Part shown: piece by piece, positions 44,266-52,701 of the stretch
Position numbering within the stretch: the stretch's first letter is position 1
Layout of the letters: every line of letters starts with the position of its first letter
Assembly: GCF_014843845.1 (NCBI RefSeq)
Contig: NZ_JHQS01000046.1
Span: 1 to 64,000 of the forward strand
Length of the DNA: 64,000 nt
Reading direction: 5' to 3'
Source: Mesorhizobium amorphae
GTDB taxonomy: Bacteria; Pseudomonadota; Alphaproteobacteria; Rhizobiales; Rhizobiaceae
The notes under the pieces: model-generated
Databases searched by the model: none
What the model was told of the DNA's origin: nothing
Seen by the model: the letters and a program-made list of their open reading frames with translations, nothing else
Translations under genes and position numbers: made by a program

Positions 44266-45876
44266 TCACGATTCCAAATACGTGTCCGCCCAGTTCGACA
44301 CCGCCCAGCGCGGGTTGTTGGCTATATTCCCGACCGTATCGCGTGCGACGCTGATGAAACTCCATTCGGCGACGTTGATCAGCGGCAGGTCGGCAGCGAC
44401 CTTCTTCTGGAACTCCTTGTAGAGTTCGGTACGCGCGGCTGTATCGAGCGTCTCGGAGGCCTTGGCGATGAGGGCGTCCAGTTCCTCGTTCTTGTAGCCG
44501 CCCTGGTTGGAGAACGGTACGCCGTCCGGGATGCCGCTCTGCACCAGGATGGTGGTCGAGATCGCCGGATCGCCGCGGAACACCGGCGGGCCGACGGCAA
44601 GGTCGAAGGCGTGGTCGGTGTAGACGGCCTTGATGTGCGCGGGCGAGTCGTTGTTGACCAACTCGGCATCGATGCCGACGGCGGCGAGCGCCTGGCGCAG
44701 ATAGTCGCCGAACTGCTTGGTCTCGTTGAAATAGGGCGCCGGCAAAAGTTTCAGCGAAAAGCGGTTGCCGTCGGGGCCTTTCTTGTAGCCGGCCTCGTCG
44801 AGCAAGGCATTGGCCTTGGTGACGTCGAATGCATAGGTCGGCACGTCGGCGGTGTAGAATTGCGGATCGTTCTTCGGCACCGGGCCGGTGGCGGTGGCAG
44901 CATAACCGAGGAACACCGTCTTGACGACGAAATCCTTGTCGATTGCATGCGCGATCGCCTGGCGCACTTTCACATCGGCCAGTTCCTTGCGGCGATGGTT
45001 GATCTCGACGACGAGCTGGTAGGTCAGCCCCTCATAGCCCTTGGTGATGACCTTGAGGCCCGGCACCTTGGAGATGCGGTCGAGGTCGGCCAGCGGCACG
45101 GCGGAGAAAGCGGCGAGCTGGATTTCTTCCGCCTCGAGCGCGGCGGCCGCCGAGGTGCGATCCGGCAGCACCTGGTAGACGATCTCGTCGAGCCAGGGCT
45201 CGTCCTTGCCCCAATAATCGGTGTTCTTCGCCAGCCGGTAGTACTGGCCGGCCTTGTACTCAGCGAACTTGAACGGGCCGGTGCCGACCGGCGCGTTGTT
45301 GGCCGGGTTCTCCTCGATCTTGCCGGTCTCGTAGACGTGCTTCGGCACCACGCTGCTTAGCGCCGGCAGGGCGTTGCGGATCAGCTGGAACGGCGTCGGC
45401 TTGGCGAATTTGAACACGGCGGTGAGATCGTCAGGCGTGTCGATGGCGGCGAGATCCTTGAACACGGTGCGGCCGAGGTTCTGCAGCGGCTTCCAGATCT
45501 GCAGCGCCGAAAAGGCGACGTCGGCCGACGTGAAGGGCTTGCCGTCATGCCATATGACACCGTCGCGCAGCTTGAAGGTCACCGACAGGCCGTCGGCAGC
45601 GCCTTCCCAGCTGAGTGCCAGACGCGGCTGCAGCCCATCCTTGCCGTCGAAGGAGGCCTCGGCCAGCGTCTCGACGACCTTGCTGGAAATGAAGAAGACG
45701 CCGTTGGAGGCAACGATGGCCGGGTTGAGGTTGCGCGGCTCGGAATCGGCGGCGACGACCAGCCGTCCACCCTTCTTCGGCGTCTGCGCCCAGCCGATCA
45801 CCGGCATCGCGGTGGAGGCGAGCAGCGCCGCCGAACCGGCAAGCATCGTGCGCCTGGAAATGGTGAAACCTGACAT
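44266..45876 (-). CDS. Dpp/Opp-type periplasmic binding protein, Tat-like signal
   Basis: 536 aa. N-terminal SRRTMLAGSAALLAS resembles a twin-arginine signal, with cleavage likely after GWAQ near 31. The mature SBP_bac_5 fold has GGRLVVAADSEPRNLNPA, LRDGVIWHDGKPFTSADVAF and PVGTGPFKFAEYKAG. It binds the small peptide-like ligand of the operon. ATG 45876 follows GGAGG at 6 bases. The ligand may be related to the ATC-like substrate of the final gene. Confidence 0.92.
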   Translation of the reverse strand: MSGFTISRRTMLAGSAALLASTAMPVIGWAQTPKKGGRLVVAADSEPRNLNPAIVASNGVFFISSKVVETLAEASFDGKDGLQPRLALSWEGAADGLSVTFKLRDGVIWHDGKPFTSADVAFSALQIWKPLQNLGRTVFKDLAAIDTPDDLTAVFKFAKPTPFQLIRNALPALSSVVPKHVYETGKIEENPANNAPVGTGPFKFAEYKAGQYYRLAKNTDYWGKDEPWLDEIVYQVLPDRTSAAAALEAEEIQLAAFSAVPLADLDRISKVPGLKVITKGYEGLTYQLVVEINHRRKELADVKVRQAIAHAIDKDFVVKTVFLGYAATATGPVPKNDPQFYTADVPTYAFDVTKANALLDEAGYKKGPDGNRFSLKLLPAPYFNETKQFGDYLRQALAAVGIDAELVNNDSPAHIKAVYTDHAFDLAVGPPVFRGDPAISTTILVQSGIPDGVPFSNQGGYKNEELDALIAKASETLDTAARTELYKEFQKKVAADLPLINVAEWSFISVARDTVGNIANNPRWAVSNWADTYLES

Positions 45877-46071
45877 GATCGACCTCCGTCCTCTCCGCAC
45901 CCTTCCGGATGCGACAATCCCTTCGACGCCAACGGGCCCGCGAGCATCTTTGCGGCGGTGATTATGGCCCTTGCCGAGGGTTTCGCCAGAGAGGGAATTG
46001 GCGCATTCTGGCGTGGCTTTGAAATTTCCGTCCGCTGGACCACTTATCCGCTGGCGGTCCCGTTTCGCCAA

Positions 46072-46086
46072 TCTGGTAAGACCAGA
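46072..46086. promoter_or_regulatory. Candidate GntR-type operator TCTGGT-AAG-ACCAGA
   Basis: A perfect 6-bp inverted repeat with a 3-base centre lies in the 383-base gap between the divergent Dpp-like operon and the M24 peptidase gene. TGGT-N3-ACCA is a common GntR/FCD-type pattern. No regulator gene is adjacent. The rest of this gap shows no coding potential to me. Confidence 0.4.
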
Positions 46087-46259
46087 ACTGGCCATACGGC
46101 GTTCTGGAATGGCAATCTATGACCATTTCTGCAAGGAGCCCGATTTCTGGCTGGACCAGTGCGGCGATAATAGTGCAGATTTGACCGACAGCCAGACGAT
46201 CAGCGACCTGCGCAGCCGGCAAGCCGGTCCGACCGGCCGGCACATTCAGGGAGAGAACA

Positions 46260-47441
46260 ATGAACATCGCCCCGGGCAAGATCGGCACCATTCCGTTCGA
46301 CCAGGCGAGGCTCGATGGGTTGATGGAAGAAGCCGGCATCGACGTGCTGCTCGCCACCTCCAAGCACAACACGCAGTACCTGCTCGGCGGCTACAAGTTC
46401 ATCTTCTTCGCCGCCATGGATGCGATCGGCCACAGCCGCTATCTGCCGATCGTCGTCTACGAGAAGGGCGGGCCGGACCATGCCGCCTATATCGGCAACC
46501 GCATGGAGGGCGCCGAGCACCAGAACAACCCGCTCTGGACGCCGACGCTGCATGCCGCCTGCTGGGGCACGCTCGATGCCGCCAATCTGGCTGTCGAGCA
46601 TGTGCACAAGATTGGTAAGGCAGGGGCGCGCATCGGCATCGAGCCAGCTTTCCTGCCGTCGGATGCCTATACGCTGATCCGTAAAACATTGCCGGATGCA
46701 AAGCTGGTCGACGCGACCGACATGCTGGAGCGCATGCGCGCCATCAAGACGGAGGCGGAGCTGGAGAAGCTGCGCATCGCCTCCGAGCTGATCACGGATT
46801 CCATGCTGGCAACGATTGGCTGGGCGCGCGAGGGCACGACCAAGACCGAGATCATCGAGCAACTGCGGCGCGAGGAGACCAACCGCGGCGCGCATTTCGA
46901 ATATTGCCTGCTGACGCTCGGCTCCAGCCACAACCGGGCTTCCTCACCGCAGGCGTGGAAAAAGGGCGGGGTGCTATCGATCGATTCCGGCGGCAATTAT
47001 CACGGCTATATCGGCGACCTCTGCCGCATGGGCATTCTGGGCGAACCGGACGCCGAGCTGGAGGATCTGCTGGCCGAAGTCGAGACGGTGCAGCAGGCGG
47101 CTTTCTCCAAGGTCAGAGCCGGCACGCTCGGCGGCGACATGATTTCTCATGCGGAGGGCGTGCTGAAGGCATCGAAGGTTGCGCCCTATACCGATTTCTT
47201 TGCGCACGGCATGGGGCTTATCACGCATGAGGCGCCGTTCCTGATGACCAATCATCCAGTCACCTATGAAGGCACCTATGCCGCAAAGCCGCTGGAGAAG
47301 AACATGGTGCTGTCGGTCGAGACGACCATGCTTCATCCGACACGGGGGTTCATCAAGCTGGAGGATACGCTGACGGTGACAGACAGCGGTTACGTGATGT
47401 TCGGCGATCGGGGTCGGGGCTGGAACAGGGGTGGTGCTTGA
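46260..47441 (+). CDS. M24-family metallopeptidase (Xaa-Pro aminopeptidase-like)
   Basis: 393 aa, pita-bread fold. An N-terminal creatinase-like domain (about 15-150) precedes the catalytic part. Five metal ligands are all visible: D242, D253, H316 (FFAHGMGL), E354 (SVETT) and E368 (KLEDT). It could cleave Xaa-Pro peptides or hydrolyse a creatine-like C-N bond. The divergent position from the Dpp-like operon suggests it processes the imported compound. ATG follows GGGAGAG. A RIME-like repeat lies just after the stop. Confidence 0.88.
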   Translation: MNIAPGKIGTIPFDQARLDGLMEEAGIDVLLATSKHNTQYLLGGYKFIFFAAMDAIGHSRYLPIVVYEKGGPDHAAYIGNRMEGAEHQNNPLWTPTLHAACWGTLDAANLAVEHVHKIGKAGARIGIEPAFLPSDAYTLIRKTLPDAKLVDATDMLERMRAIKTEAELEKLRIASELITDSMLATIGWAREGTTKTEIIEQLRREETNRGAHFEYCLLTLGSSHNRASSPQAWKKGGVLSIDSGGNYHGYIGDLCRMGILGEPDAELEDLLAEVETVQQAAFSKVRAGTLGGDMISHAEGVLKASKVAPYTDFFAHGMGLITHEAPFLMTNHPVTYEGTYAAKPLEKNMVLSVETTMLHPTRGFIKLEDTLTVTDSGYVMFGDRGRGWNRGGA

Positions 47442-47460
47442 ATCACGGACGACCGGCGCT

Positions 47461-47630
47461 GCCCCTCATCCGCCTGCCGGCACCTTCTCCCCGTATAGTG
47501 ACGGGGAGAAGAGGGCAGCCGCACCCTCGGCGCCTATTTTTCGAGGTTGAAAACTAGCGAAAGCGTTCTTGAAGGCGTCTTTCTCCCCGTCACTATACGG
47601 GGAGAAATGTCCGGCAGGACAATGAGGGGC
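47461..47630. repeat. RIME-like palindromic element, copy 3
   Basis: Arms at about 47461-47511 and 47579-47630 are inverted copies with a few mismatches. Each contains a CTTCTCCCCGT-type inner hairpin. The element fills most of the gap between the convergent peptidase and cupin genes and may serve as their shared transcription end. Confidence 0.85.
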
Positions 47631-47634
47631 GGCG

Positions 47635-48069
47635 CTACCCGAGAACAAGTTCATGACTGCCCGGCGGCAGCAGCCTGAAATCCGGCAAGTCGCGCAGCGC
47701 CAGTTCAGGCCCAGCCGGCGAATAGACGACGAAGAGCTGCATCGGTCCGTCGCCGGTGTTGAGCGTCGAATGGAAGCGGCTCTCCGGCACGTAGATGGTG
47801 CAGCCGGGGCCGACCTTGGCGACCACCGGATTGCCTTGCTCGTCCTCGACCATCTGCTCGCCATGGCCGGAGATGACGAAGATGATTTCCTCGGCGCCGG
47901 GATGGTTGTGGCGGGTGTGGCCTTTGCCGGACGGCAGGTCGACGACGCCGCCCGAGAAACGCTCCGCGCCGTTCACTTCCGGCGCAACCGTCAATGCCAG
48001 CCGCCCCCAGTCGAAGCCGAAGGCGCTCACGTCCTGCGGGTATACGAACACCTTGCCCTTGTCGGCCAT
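47635..48069 (-). CDS. Cupin domain protein next to TIM-barrel/Tm-1 genes
   Basis: 144 aa. The cupin motif 1 is HTRHNHPGAEEIIFVISGHGE and motif 2 is VPESRFHSTLNTGD, with His/Glu ligands present, so a metal site is likely. ATG 48069 follows AAGGGAT. It is the last of three same-strand genes with 4-12 base gaps. It may bind or transform the pathway's small molecule; specific activity is unknown. It is a different cupin type from the three tandem ones at 28.2-29.3 kb. Confidence 0.85.
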   Translation of the reverse strand: MADKGKVFVYPQDVSAFGFDWGRLALTVAPEVNGAERFSGGVVDLPSGKGHTRHNHPGAEEIIFVISGHGEQMVEDEQGNPVVAKVGPGCTIYVPESRFHSTLNTGDGPMQLFVVYSPAGPELALRDLPDFRLLPPGSHELVLG

Positions 48070-48073
48070 CGTC

Positions 48074-48940
48074 TCATCCCTTCCTTTTCCTCGCGGTCGC
48101 CTTCTGGCCGCCGATCGCGACGGCCTTGAAATCCGCGGTCTGCCTGGCGATCGCGGCCTCCGCCGGAAGCCGTTCCATCGAGCTGGCACCGTAAAAGCCG
48201 TGCAGCCCTTCGCACCTCTCGAGAATATAACGGGCATCGTCCGGCATCGAGATCGGCCCGCCATGGCAAAGCAGGATGACATCCTTGCGCACCGAACGAG
48301 CTGCGGCTGCGATGGCGTCGATCTCCTTCACGCAGTCGTCGAGCGACTTCGCCGAGGTGGCGCCGATCGAGCCGCCGGTGGTGACGCCCATATGGGCGAC
48401 GACGATGTCGGCGCCGGCTTTTGTCATGGCGCGCGCTTCATCGGGGCTGAAGACGTAAGGCGTGGTCAAGAGATCGAGCTTGTGCGCCTCGGCGATCATC
48501 TCGACCTCGAGCCCGAAGCCCATGCCGGTCTCCTCGAAGCTTTGCCGCATCTGGCCATCGAACAGGCCGATGGTGGGAAAGTTCTGCACGCCCGAAAAGC
48601 CCATCGCCTTCAGCTCGGCCAGGAGCAGCGGCATGATGACGAAGGGGTCGGTGCCGTTGACGCCGGCCAGCACCGGCGTCTTCTTCACCACCGGCAGCAC
48701 CTCGTAGGCCATTTCCTTGACGATCTCGTTGGCGTTGCCATAGGCGAGCAGGCCGGCGGCCGAGCCGCGCCCGGCCATGCGGTAACGGCCGGAATTGTAG
48801 ATGATGATGAGGTCGATGCCGCCGGCCTCCTCGGCCTTGGCCGACAGGCCGGTGCCGGCGCCGCCGCCGACGATCGGCACGCCGTCGGCGATCATCTTGC
48901 GGAACTTTTCCAGGATTTTCTTGCGCGGTATGGCGGTCAT
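48074..48940 (-). CDS. PEP-hydrolase-like TIM-barrel protein (PF09370 type)
   Basis: 288 aa TIM barrel. It has PIVGGGAGTGLSAKAEEAGG, IIIYNSGRYRMAGRGSAAGL, GVNGTDPF and GVQNFPTIGLFDG, typical of the phosphoenolpyruvate-hydrolase-like family. It is the same domain that forms the C-terminal half of plant Tm-1 proteins, whose N-terminal half corresponds to the gene upstream here. The reaction in bacteria is not established. It lies 12 bases after that gene. Confidence 0.88.
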   Translation of the reverse strand: MTAIPRKKILEKFRKMIADGVPIVGGGAGTGLSAKAEEAGGIDLIIIYNSGRYRMAGRGSAAGLLAYGNANEIVKEMAYEVLPVVKKTPVLAGVNGTDPFVIMPLLLAELKAMGFSGVQNFPTIGLFDGQMRQSFEETGMGFGLEVEMIAEAHKLDLLTTPYVFSPDEARAMTKAGADIVVAHMGVTTGGSIGATSAKSLDDCVKEIDAIAAAARSVRKDVILLCHGGPISMPDDARYILERCEGLHGFYGASSMERLPAEAAIARQTADFKAVAIGGQKATARKRKG

Positions 48941-48952
48941 GCTGGTCAGGTC

Positions 48953-50149
48953 TCACTTGCTGGCGATGTCAAGGAAGGCCGCAGTGGCGGCCTTGGCGAA
49001 TTCCGGATCGTTGATGTGCAGCGGCAGGCGGGTCACGCGCCGCGTTGGGGTCGGCTTGATCGTGCGCTCGATGGCTTCGAACAGCGCGGCGTCGGCCTCC
49101 GGATCGAAGAAGGCGCCGCCTTCGATGTCGAGCGCCGAGACGCCCTTTTCGGGGATCAGGAAATGGACCGGACCCTGGCAACGGCTCAATCTGTCGCCGA
49201 TCCATTGGCCGATCCTGCGGCATTCGTCCGCCGTCGTGCGCATCAGCGTCACATTGGAATTGTGTTCGTAGAACCGCCGTCCGCGATAGCGCTCGGGAAT
49301 GGTCGGCGGCGCCCAGAAATTGACCATGTCGAGTGCGCCCACCGAGCCGACATAGGGCGGCTTCGTGCGAGCAATGGCGCCGAAGCGATCTTCGGTCGCC
49401 GGCAGTACGCCGCCGAACAGCAGGTCGCAAACCTCGGTGGTGGTGATGTCGATGACGCCGGCGAGCAGGCCAGAGTCGGCGAGCTTCTCCATGGTGCGGC
49501 CGCCAGTACCGGTGGCGTGGAAGACCATGCAGTCGTAGGTGGCGCGCAACTGATCGGCGATGGCTGTCACGCAAGGCGTGGTGACGCCGAACATGGTCAG
49601 GCCCAGCGATGGCTTGCCGTCGGCCGACGGCGCGGGCCTCGCTGCCATGCCGGCAATGGCCTGGGCGGCATTGTGCAGCACGATCCGTGACAGCCGGTTG
49701 AGACCCGCCATGTCGGTGACGGACGGCATCATGACGATGTCGGAGACGTCGACATAGGGCGCGGTGTCACCGGACGCGAGCGTCGAGACCATGATCTTGG
49801 GCAGGCCGAGCGGCAGGGTGCGCATGCCAGAGGTGATGATCGAGGTGCCGCCGCCACCGCCAATGCCGATCATGCCTGATATGTCGGTGCGCGACTGCGC
49901 GAATAGGGCGAAGGCAGCGGCCATCGCCGCCACCGACCTGCCGCGGTCGTCGATGCCCAGCACGGCATTGCGGCCCTCGGGATGGTGGCCCGCAACTTCC
50001 TCCGCGGGAACATCGACCGGCACGGTTGCGGCGCCTGTTCCGATATCGACACGGGTGACGGCGGCTCCGGTGGCGGCGATCGTGTCGGCCAGGAAGGCAA
50101 GTTCTTCGCCCTTGGTGTCGGCGGTGCCCACCACATAGATGCGCTTCAT
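48953..50149 (-). CDS. Tm-1-like ATP-binding (UPF0261) protein
   Basis: 398 aa. It starts MKRIYVVGTADTKGEELAFL, the family opening, and has GIGGGGGTSI, MVSTLASGDTAPYV and VFHATGTGGRTMEKL. Members bind ATP; in the tomato Tm-1 protein this domain inhibits tobamovirus replication. ATG 50149 follows GGGG at 7 bases. It is the first gene of the operon, about 93 bases after a likely promoter that overlaps a TetR-type palindrome. Confidence 0.9.
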   Translation of the reverse strand: MKRIYVVGTADTKGEELAFLADTIAATGAAVTRVDIGTGAATVPVDVPAEEVAGHHPEGRNAVLGIDDRGRSVAAMAAAFALFAQSRTDISGMIGIGGGGGTSIITSGMRTLPLGLPKIMVSTLASGDTAPYVDVSDIVMMPSVTDMAGLNRLSRIVLHNAAQAIAGMAARPAPSADGKPSLGLTMFGVTTPCVTAIADQLRATYDCMVFHATGTGGRTMEKLADSGLLAGVIDITTTEVCDLLFGGVLPATEDRFGAIARTKPPYVGSVGALDMVNFWAPPTIPERYRGRRFYEHNSNVTLMRTTADECRRIGQWIGDRLSRCQGPVHFLIPEKGVSALDIEGGAFFDPEADAALFEAIERTIKPTPTRRVTRLPLHINDPEFAKAATAAFLDIASK

Positions 50150-50248
50150 CGCGTTTCCCCGGTCCTGGCGTGCCCGGCGTCGTCGCCTGCCACTCTCTGC
50201 AAGCCGCTCGGCAGCGCCAAGGCCATTGCATTTTTTTGAGACGCGCGT

Positions 50249-50277
50249 ATCGTATTGACATGAATGTCTCACGTCAA
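50249..50277 (-). promoter_or_regulatory. Promoter with embedded TetR-type operator
   Basis: On the minus strand TTGACG (50277-50272), a 17-base spacer and TACGAT (50254-50249) make a good sigma-70 promoter for the Tm-1-like operon. The -35 box and spacer (50255-50277) form an imperfect 23-bp palindrome with arms TTGAC/GTCAA and inner TGA/TCA. The divergent TetR gene starts 10 bases beyond, so autoregulation and repression are likely. Confidence 0.65.
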
Positions 50278-50286
50278 CAAGCCGCA

Positions 50287-50955
50287 ATGAACGATGACGC
50301 CGAGCGAGGGGTAAGCCAGGCGGCCGAACGCGGAGCGCGTGCCCGCACCAGACGGCTGATGCTGGAGACGGCGACGCGGCTGATGCAGGCCGGCGCCACG
50401 CCCTCGGTCAGCGAAGTGGCGGAAGCAGCCGAAGTGTCGCGCGCGACCGCCTATCGCTATTTTCCGAGCCAGGCGGCACTGGTGCAGGCGGTGGTCGACG
50501 AAGGGCTCGGTCCGATCCTGACATGGCATTCGACTTCCGCCGATCCGGAGCGCCGGGTCGCCGAATTGTTCGGTGCAGCGATGCCGCGCATCGAGGTCTT
50601 CGAGGCGACATTCAAGGCGGCGCTAAAACTGTCGCTCGAACAGTGGGCTCAGCGGCAGGCGGGTACGCTGGGCGGCGAGCCGCAATTTACCCGCGGCCAT
50701 CGCGTCGAGCTTTTGAAGGACGCGATCGCTCCCCTCAAGGGCCAATTGCCGCCGCGCGAATTCAAGCGCCTGGCGCAGGCGCTGTCGCTGATGTTCGGTG
50801 TCGAGGCGCTGATTGTGCTGAAGGACATTTGGGGACTCGACAGCCGCAAGACGATGTCGGTGACGCAATGGGCGGCCGGCGCCCTAGTGCGGGCAGCGGT
50901 GGCGGAATCGGTGAACGATGGAGGTGGGATCGCGCGGGCGGCGGTCGCCAAATAA
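50287..50955 (+). CDS. TetR-family regulator
   Basis: 222 aa. The HTH is at about 40-65 (PSVSEVAEAAEVSRATAYRYF), followed by a helical ligand domain. It is divergent from the Tm-1-like operon and the promoter palindrome lies between them, so that operon is its probable target. The ATG at 50260 lies inside the palindrome and is less likely as the start. No clear ribosome site is visible, so weak translation is possible. Confidence 0.85.
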   Translation: MNDDAERGVSQAAERGARARTRRLMLETATRLMQAGATPSVSEVAEAAEVSRATAYRYFPSQAALVQAVVDEGLGPILTWHSTSADPERRVAELFGAAMPRIEVFEATFKAALKLSLEQWAQRQAGTLGGEPQFTRGHRVELLKDAIAPLKGQLPPREFKRLAQALSLMFGVEALIVLKDIWGLDSRKTMSVTQWAAGALVRAAVAESVNDGGGIARAAVAK

Positions 50956-51316
50956 ACGCGAATCTGGTTCGACCAGATAGGGAAGCCAGCTACACATAGT
51001 AATTGTGCTGACACAACCAAAACAAGACCCTTATGTATCAAGGAGTAGGAAAATTAAAGTAAAACAGGCAGATACCGCTACAAATGGCTTGTCGAGCCGC
51101 TGCTGATCGCAGAAGAAAGAGCTTGACGTGCATTTGAAATTGGTAATACCAGATCAGGACCGATAAAGCGGATCGAAAGTGAGGGCTGCGATCCATTTTC
51201 CGGCCGGGCGAGGAGGCCCAGAACCGGAAATGTGCCACCACGGGAGGAACTACCAGGGCCGGCCTCGCTGCCGGCTCGCATGACACGGTAGAATGCGCAC
51301 AAGGGAGGAAATCATT
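50956..51316. other. Leader region of the sugar/polyol importer operon
   Basis: 361 bases, less GC-rich than the surroundings near 50990-51080. TTGACG at 51123-51128 may be a -35 box; a -10 is unclear. The palindrome TGGTA-A-TACCA is at 51141-51151. The strong ribosome site GGGAGG ends the region. I see no coding sequence. Confidence 0.5.
51141..51151. promoter_or_regulatory. Candidate operator TGGTA-A-TACCA
   Basis: A perfect 11-base palindrome lies 166 bases upstream of the binding-protein start, just after a possible -35 box. The motif is like GntR/LacI-type half-sites. No regulator gene is adjacent. Confidence 0.4.
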
Positions 51317-52633
51317 ATGCGCAAGACAATGACCAGCCTGCTTGCTGGTATCGGCTTAGTGCTCGCCTGCGGAACGTCCGTCTACGCGCAGGAGAAGGAA
51401 CTCACCATCTTCTGGGCGGAATGGGATCCGGCCAACTATCTGCAGGAACTCGGCAACGAGTACGAGAAGGAAACGGGCGTCAAGATCACGGTGGAAACCA
51501 CGCCCTGGCCCGACTTCCAGACCAAGGCCTTCACCGAGTTCAACGCCCATGGCGACGCCTATGATATGGTCGTCGGCGACTCGCAATGGCTCGGTGCCGG
51601 TTCGACCGGTGGCCACTATGTCGACCTGACCGACTTCTTCAACAAGCACAAGCTGGGCGAGGTGATGGCGCCGGCCACGGTGAAGTACTATGCCGAATAT
51701 CCGGGCGGCAGCAGCAAGTACTGGGCCATTCCGCTCGAAGGCGACGCCGTCGGCTGGTCCTATCGCAAGGACTGGTTCGAAGACCCCAAGGAAAAGGAAG
51801 CCTTCAAGGCCAAATATGGCTACGATCTCGACGTGCCGAAGGATTTCAAGGCGCTGCGAGACATCGCCGAATTCTTCCACCGGCCGGATCAGAAACGTTA
51901 CGGCATCGCCATCTACACCGACAATTCGTATGACGCGATGGCAATGGGCTTCGAAAACGCGCTGTTCTCCTTTGGCGGCGAGCTGGGTGACTATAAGACC
52001 TACAAGGTCGATGGCTTCATCAACTCCGACAAGGCGATCGCGGCGCTCGACGCCTACAAGGAACTCTACACGTTCACGCCTCCGGGCTGGGCGAAGTCGT
52101 TCTTCGTCGAGGACAACCAGGCGATCACCGAAAACCTGGCCGCGATGAGCATGAACTACTTCGCGTTCTTTCCCTCGCTGATCAACGAGGCGTCGAACCC
52201 GAACGCCAAGAACACCGGCTTCTTCGCCAATCCTGCCGGACCTGACGGCGACCAGTTCGCCGCCCTTGGCGGTCAGGGCATCTCCATCGTTTCCTACTCG
52301 CAGAAGCAGGAAGAGGCGGTGAAGTTCCTCGAATGGTTCATCAAGGACGAGACCCAGAAGAAGTGGGCAGCGCTTGGCGGCTACACCTGCAGCGCAGCCG
52401 TGCTCAAGTCGGAGGAATTCCAGAACGCCACACCTTACAACAAGGCCTTCTACGAGACCATGTTCAAGGTGAAGGACTTCTGGGCGGTGCCTGAATACGC
52501 AGAACTGCTGCAGCAGCTCAACCAGCGCATCTACCCCTACGTGATCGGCGGACCTGGAACCGCCAAGGAAACGCTGGACGCGCTGGCCGCCGACTGGAAC
52601 GCGACCTTCAAGAAATACGGCCGCGGCCAATAA
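51317..52633 (+). CDS. CUT1-type sugar/polyol periplasmic binding protein
   Basis: 438 aa. Sec signal MRKTMTSLLAGIGLVLACG, cleaved near VYAQ. The SBP_bac_1 fold has LTIFWAEWDPANYLQELGNEYEKETGV-like lead-in, YDMVVGDSQWLG, YWAIPLEGDAVGWSYRKDWF and FLEWFIKDETQKKWAALGGY. It brings carbohydrate-like ligands to the permeases encoded next. ATG 51317 has GGGAGG at 8 bases. A hairpin after the stop likely makes it more abundant than the rest. The ligand is not identified. Confidence 0.9.
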   Translation: MRKTMTSLLAGIGLVLACGTSVYAQEKELTIFWAEWDPANYLQELGNEYEKETGVKITVETTPWPDFQTKAFTEFNAHGDAYDMVVGDSQWLGAGSTGGHYVDLTDFFNKHKLGEVMAPATVKYYAEYPGGSSKYWAIPLEGDAVGWSYRKDWFEDPKEKEAFKAKYGYDLDVPKDFKALRDIAEFFHRPDQKRYGIAIYTDNSYDAMAMGFENALFSFGGELGDYKTYKVDGFINSDKAIAALDAYKELYTFTPPGWAKSFFVEDNQAITENLAAMSMNYFAFFPSLINEASNPNAKNTGFFANPAGPDGDQFAALGGQGISIVSYSQKQEEAVKFLEWFIKDETQKKWAALGGYTCSAAVLKSEEFQNATPYNKAFYETMFKVKDFWAVPEYAELLQQLNQRIYPYVIGGPGTAKETLDALAADWNATFKKYGRGQ

Positions 52634-52645
52634 AAGTCATGCCTG

Positions 52646-52682
52646 ACGGAGGAGGCCTTCGCGCCTCCTCCGTTTGTCTTTT
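52646..52682 (+). terminator. Strong hairpin with T-tract after the binding-protein gene (attenuator)
   Basis: ACGGAGGAGGC (52646-52656) pairs perfectly with GCCTCCTCCGT (52663-52673) around CTTCGC, followed by TTTGTCTTTT. Downstream permease genes start only 20 bases later, so it probably terminates part of the transcripts and stabilises the binding-protein mRNA. Confidence 0.85.
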
Positions 52683-52701
52683 AAGAATCTGGAGCAGGGT
52701 T

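Noticed and set aside
32515..47630. CRISPR-like or IS interpretation of the inverted repeats
   Set aside because: Copies are single palindromes at scattered sites without regular spacers, transposase genes or terminal target duplications.
50260..50286. Earlier ATG for the TetR gene at 50260
   Set aside because: It lies inside the palindrome and has no ribosome site; the later ATG at 50287 is preferred.
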